NCBI GenBank assembly: GCA_027604505.1
Contig: JADIIX010000054.1
Location: 62,001 to 126,000, forward strand
Direction of reading: 5' to 3'
DNA from: Gonapodya sp. JEL0774
Taxonomy: Eukaryota; Monoblepharomycota; Monoblepharidomycetes; Monoblepharidales; Gonapodyaceae
DNA length: 64,000 bases
Below the pieces are notes generated by a model. The model worked only from the letters and a program-made list of their open reading frames with translations. It was not told the origin of the DNA and made no database searches. A program made the translations under genes and the position numbers. Of this stretch, positions 59,227-64,000 are shown one piece after another; the first letter of the stretch is position 1; each line of letters starts with the position of its first letter.

Positions 59227-60432
59227 TCAGTTCGCAACCAGTGTAGTTGGGCCTGTAACGTGAGCTCCTCCAGCTCCTCCCACATCACCTGACGCGTCTG
59301 GACCCTTCTTCTTGAAAAGTCCACCCAGCCATCCCTTGCTTGAGATTGACAAACTCCCCCCAGCGCTTGTGCCACTCTGTGCGCCGTTTACAACTCCTCC
59401 CGCGCTGGAGCCCGCAGCCGATTCAATACCCGGCGACGGAGTCCTGCTCTCTCCGGAAGCGTTTCCGTTTGACTTGGGGCTTGGTGGACGGCCCGATTTC
59501 TTGTCGTCCGAACCAGAGACTGGGTTCGGGCTGGAACGACCAAGGAGACCCTTTCCCATGTTCGTGAGAACAGTGCGGCCAGACTTGAACTGTCCGCGCT
59601 TGTACGTGTCCAAAAAATTGATCTGGACTGAGTTGAACGCTCCGCGACGGTACTTGCGGATGTACTCGACAGCCTCCAGAGCAGGCATGCCGGCCTCAAT
59701 CAAAGCAATCGCAACGAGCACCGGGGCGCGGCCAAGGCCAGCAACGCAGTGGACCGCCTACAAAACAAAGATGGGCAGACCCAATCAGCCCACGTCGGGT
59801 CCCGCGCGTTAAGAATGGAATTCCAAGCCAAACTCACAATCGTAGGGCCATTGTCATCAACGGCACACAAATTGTCAGCGCTCGGGCTGCGACCCTCCTT
59901 CTTGACAATTGGGAACGGCCCAAACCGCTCCTCGACGAGGTGGAGCCACGCAGTCACGACAGTTGCGTGTGGCACCCCGCCATCTTTGAAGAACATTTCG
60001 TGGACCTTGATGTTGCGCTCCGCGAGGTACCCGGCGTTGTACGTGGGCTCGCAAACGCGCACAACATCCGTGACCCGACGGGCAAGGAGTTCCTGGAAGG
60101 TGGGAACAGCGGAAGGCTCTCCATTAGGAAACGGGTCCAAGAAATACATGAAAGCGAAGCAACAAACTCACGGTAGCGTAGTGAGGGAGGGTGGTATCGG
60201 TGGGGCAATCAAGGATGAGGAACCTGCGACAAACAAAAACACGAATTGAGATTCACCATCGATCAATTTCAGAGCGAGGTCCGACAAAGTAGCATAACCA
60301 ATGGATGTAGGTCCCATCGGCACACGCAACACACCTCTGGTTCTTGTAGTTAACGGGAGAGAAGCTGCGGGCGAGGGGTGGGTAGGCAGCGATGCGAGGG
60401 CGGAGGGAAGCAAGAGTCGTCTCGGTGGTCAT
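59227..60432 (-). CDS. PTP4A: PRL-type protein tyrosine phosphatase (PTP4A family)
   Basis: About 311 aa. Exons in transcript order: 60432-60335, 60223-60172, 60092-59838, 59757-59227. PRL features: [18 protein letters not shown] at the start, [18 protein letters not shown] with the YNxxxL pattern, a WPD-loop counterpart in [11 protein letters not shown], and the signature [20 protein letters not shown] (catalytic Cys and Arg). [11 protein letters not shown] closes the domain, as in PRLs. Unlike animal PRLs (about 170 aa, C-terminal CAAX box), this one has a Ser/Gly/Pro-rich tail of some 110 residues ending [12 protein letters not shown]-like, with no CAAX prenylation motif. A roughly 35-residue insertion (GRSPSADNL) sits before the signature. 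Confidence 0.87.
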
Positions 60433-61964
60433 TGTTGCAAAGCGTGCAAGTACTTGGTATGAGGTCTGTTTGCAAAACTTTTAGATACTGAGCGCGTGTT
60501 TTGTAGTCCTGATGGTCGAATAAGCTAGTACTCAGGCGACAAGACTAGACTGATGTGTAGAGATAGTAAATCGAGTGTGCTCGGTCAAGGTGGTCTAGGT
60601 GGTGTTGGATCCTCTCCGCTCGTAAGGAGGGATGCAGGTATAACGTCTTCAGATAGTCAATCGAAACCCATCAACAGACACCGAGTCAGAAATCTCCGCG
60701 AAGTCCAAGACAGAAGAGGAGTTTGACAGCGAGAAGAGATTAAGAGCGGTTGTAGGCGAATAGAGAGGGTGGGAAGTGAAAGTCGGTCCGAGTGAAGAAG
60801 AATAATGTGGCGTCCGCAGCGTTGGGCGGAATGATGTGGCGGTATAGGTTTTCAGCCTCCCTCCAGGTCTCCCTGTGGGCAGTAGCAGAACAGCTTAACT
60901 TGGCAGCGGCGGCGGCTGGCGTGGTCTCCGAGGAGGGGGGAGAGGATAGCTCCGCGCGGGGGAAAAGGACGAGAACGGACTGCTGGCTGGTCACACTTGA
61001 CCATAGACTGGAAGGCGGCCAGGAGTAACGATATAAGAAGGAATGAAGAGAATGAGATCGTCAGCGAGCGTTACTAAGAGCGTCTGATGTGGTCGCAAAC
61101 TGGGCAAGTGTTTGAGAGCGAGACCCACTTGAGGGTTGGAACTTGGCAGAGTCGAGGCGCAGCCTCGTGTGGATAAGATAGAGAAGAAGTTGAGTTCGCT
61201 CGCGGGTGGCAAGTGAGTTTGGGTTCCCTGTGTTCGCTGGGAACGAGTGGGTTGATTACTGGGTTGGGGGAAGGAAAAGAACATTTGGTGCAACCCATGG
61301 AACTCGCCCTCAGTCTAATAATATGCACCGTCAACCCAAATGGTTCGTTTATACCTCTCCAGAACTCGTCCAATGCAAGAACTATCTTAAACGGATCGCT
61401 TTCAAAATCAAAATTGAGAAAGCTTTTTGAACTTGTTAACTTTCCAGCATCGAAACACGCTTTTTGAATGGTTGTCTGAATAGAGTAGAATATCCTCAGA
61501 GAAGCACTGGTGCCCTAGGACCTAATAAATTGCCAGGTTTCGTATTTCTTGCTGAGTGCCTAGTGCACCAGCACAGGCACATGCTTCTCTACTTTTTTTG
61601 TCCTTTCTCGCCATCCCACTGAGAAGAAACTCGGTGGATCGCGAGATGTTTTGATATGCCATTTGCCCGTATTTCAAATTTCGCAGAGCTGTAAGTGTTC
61701 GCTTGACCCAGACGGGTTCCGTACCCAACCATGTCGTCGTCTACTGTGTCCGCGCAACTCCCCATCGGGTGACCCAACTTTGGCACCAATTTCTTCTCAC
61801 GTCTGGCCCGCTCGCAGGTATTTCTCTAACAAAGGAGAACTCTCTCGTATCCCCATCAACCCGACACTCGAGAGGCTTATCCGTTCCTCTCCAAAGGAGC
61901 CGTCCTGACATCCACAATACCCGACAACCCACTTCACTCAGCAAAGCTGGAACACAACACCCCA
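60433..61964. other. Intergenic region / probable long 5' leader of the AdoMetDC gene
   Basis: 1.5 kb between divergent genes with no family motif. Short open frames at 61206-61467 and 61651-61975 (+) and 60740-61373 (-) lie here. Some plus-strand ones end close to the AdoMetDC start and could be upstream ORFs, but this is not shown. Confidence 0.45.
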
Positions 61965-63774
61965 ATGCTCGTTGAAATCCCCCCGTTCTCCGAACTGTCT
62001 GCTGAACTCGCATCTGCTCCACAGGTATGTGTCTGTGAACTCGCCAAAATCACCTAGGTGATAAGTCGCTCAGCCCTATTTGTTGCTTCCGTGCCATTCC
62101 CTTTTCCAGCCGGTGCTAGGCTTCGAGGGGCCCGAGAAGCTCCTGGAGGTCTGGTTCAGGCCCAATGTCGACACTGCGGAGTGCCGGGAGCTCCACCACC
62201 GGCACCGCTCGTGTGGGCTTCGCACTGTCGACCGTCCGGTCTGGGAAGACATGCTCAGCATCGTCAAGTGTCAGGTGCTTAGCCGCAAAGAGAATGATTA
62301 TGTGGAGGAGTACGTTCTGAGGTGAGTTACTTGGCTTGTGTTCGCGTCCGTGCAGCTCTAGCGTGATCCATTCTTGACACCGATACCATTTTATTGAATG
62401 CATCCCGACTTCAAATCTTCAGCGAATCTTCGATGTTTGTCTATTCCCACAAAATTATCCTCAAAACTTGCGGGACCACCACGCTTCTTCTCGCCCTTCC
62501 GCGGATTCTCGAAATCGCCCACAAGATGTGCGGCTTGGAGTTAGTGGACTCAGTGTTCTACTCGCGCAAGGCTTTCATGTTCCCGGCTAAGCAAAAGTGG
62601 CCGCATGGCAATTGGGGTGACGAGGTGAGTTTGGCGGTGGTTTGCATTTTGTTTGCACCTCGTTCTTGTTCGTCACCGGACTGCTGACCTCTTCCCCTTT
62701 GTGTGTCGAATTGTTCGTTTGCCAGGTTTTGTACCTGGACACCATTTTCCGTCCCGAACATTTCCACACCTCTGGATACGTCGTTGGGAAAATCAATGGC
62801 GAGCACTGGAACCTCTACACCGCGTCTCCCCGTCGGGACTCGGACGTTGTCGGATGGGACGACGAGGAACCGTGCACGGAGGCAGACGAGGAGATGGAGG
62901 AGCTCTACAAGGACGATCTGACTCTCGAGGTGCTCATGAGTGAGCTCAACCCCGAGAAAATGAAGGCGTTTTGGAAGAAGGAGGGTGAGACGGACGAGGA
63001 AGGGGCGAGGAGGATTCACGTGAGTCTTGTTGTGTCCGTGCGCTGAACCTCCCTTCTGAAGTATTCGATGTTGAATCGTGATATTGTGAATACCTGTAGA
63101 ACGATAGTGGACTGGGGAGCATCTACCCGCACACCACAGTTGACGACCACTGTTTCGATCCTTGCGGATACTCTCTCAATGGCCTCATCGATCAGTACTA
63201 CTGGACCGTCCACGTCACCCCTGAAGACCACTGCTCGTACGCCTCATTCGAAACCAACATCCCGATCTCGGTAACCGCTTCTCCGACCGCATACCAGAGC
63301 TACGAAGAGGTTGTGCGCAAGGTGATCAGCGTTTTCGAACCGGGCAAAGTCACAGTGACGCTCTTCTCGCGCAAGCCCGACACCAAGGACCGGGAGAACT
63401 CGGACACCGAATCCCGGTCCGAGTCGGGAGTGTCTTCTTCCCTCGGTGCCGGCATTGCTCCCACTCTGTTCCAGTTCCCTGTGGTTGGGCCCGGAGCGAT
63501 CACTTCCTCCTCGTGGGGTCGCAAGTCCATTGACAACATTGTGTCTGCCGAGCACTCGCGGATGGTTCTGACTGGTTCTGCCGTGGACGGATATCTCATG
63601 AGGGATAGAGTCGTGTACGATTTGGGAGGGTGGGATCTCGTGTTCGCCCAGTTTACCAGGAAACGGCGTAGGGCGTTCAAGACTACTGCGGTTATCACGG
63701 CGGCGGACGCCTTGCCGTCGGACACTTCAGTCGGAGCTGGCAGGGCAGCGGAGTCTATTGGTATTGAGGCTTGA
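61965..63774 (+). CDS. SPE2: S-adenosylmethionine decarboxylase proenzyme
   Basis: Makes decarboxylated AdoMet for spermidine and spermine synthesis. About 480 aa, exons 61965-62024, 62110-62321, 62423-62624, 62726-63019, 63100-63774. The beta-alpha chain start is FEGPEKLLEVWF; self-processing occurs at the Glu-Ser of YVLSESSMFVYSHK, where Ser becomes the pyruvoyl group. Conserved KIILKTCGTTTLL (catalytic Cys), 'HFHTSGYVVGKINGEHWNLY', IYPHTTVDDHCFDPCGYSLNG (split over conserved Ser/His residues) and VHVTPEDHCSYASFE follow. The alpha/beta order is that of eukaryotic enzymes. The acidic insert DDEEPCTEADEEMEELY and the RSESGVSSS stretch are longer than in animals. The splice in the middle of 'LSESS' restores the site exactly. 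Confidence 0.93.
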
Positions 63775-64000
63775 TGTTGATTTGCTTGACGTCGTAACGT
63801 GGGGAGGTATTTCAAAGATTTTGGGTGATGGACAGGATTATGTAGATTACCACTCGTCGTGTACAGGGTATTTGGGTTATGTCTGATAACATGCAAGTTG
63901 ATTTGGATTCCAAAGTTTTCTGTGACCACTTGACCAGCTTGTATGGCACTTGACACGGCAGAACTACTTCGGAACGGCTGAAACCTCTGATCAATGAAGG

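Overview
This window reads as nuclear DNA of a flagellated (zoosporic, chytrid-like) fungus. Nearly every gene is cut by many short introns, mostly 45-110 nt with GT...AG ends. The protein families are fungal or general eukaryotic. Two genes belong to flagellar biology: an axonemal dynein preassembly factor (DNAAF5, at the left edge) and a tubulin polymerization-promoting protein (p25-alpha/TPPP). I cannot name the species. No rRNA, tRNA, CRISPR or complete transposase gene was recognised. Exon models were assembled by hand from splice signals, phase and family motifs. They close in frame, but none has been checked against transcripts.

Layout, 1-20 kb: 3' part of DNAAF5 (+), a disordered hypothetical (+), a mitochondrial circularly permuted GTPase (NOA1/YqeH type, +), an armadillo-repeat protein (-), a RING-variant membrane E3 ligase (+), asparagine synthetase (-), TPPP (+), a phytanoyl-CoA dioxygenase-like enzyme (+) and a universal stress protein (+).

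20-35 kb: a 17-exon amino-acid permease (-); a 16-exon receptor-like protein with two periplasmic-binding-protein domains and about eight membrane segments (-); RWDD1/Gir2 (-); RBM18 (-). An AT-rich region follows that is full of TTTAAAGTC-like modules and bounded by imperfect terminal-inverted-repeat-like ends. It encloses two poorly known minus-strand genes, one of them distantly NDUFA12-like.

35-64 kb: a 2OG-Fe(II) oxygenase-like gene (+), a gene-poor stretch holding a 100-bp inverted duplication, the ribosome assembly factor RRB1/GRWD1 (+), a large F-box/LRR protein (-), an epoxide hydrolase (+), Golgi tether subunit COG3 (-), a cullin-repeat-like protein (-), a DUF6687-like protein (+), a SIR2/SIRT1-class deacetylase (-), a PRL-type phosphatase (-) and S-adenosylmethionine decarboxylase (+).

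The genes are a dispersed eukaryotic set with no operons. The most notable signals are the tandem-PBP multipass receptor, unusually frequent microexons (7-23 nt), two GC-AG introns, two stop-free 63-nt introns in asparagine synthetase, and the two inverted-repeat structures.
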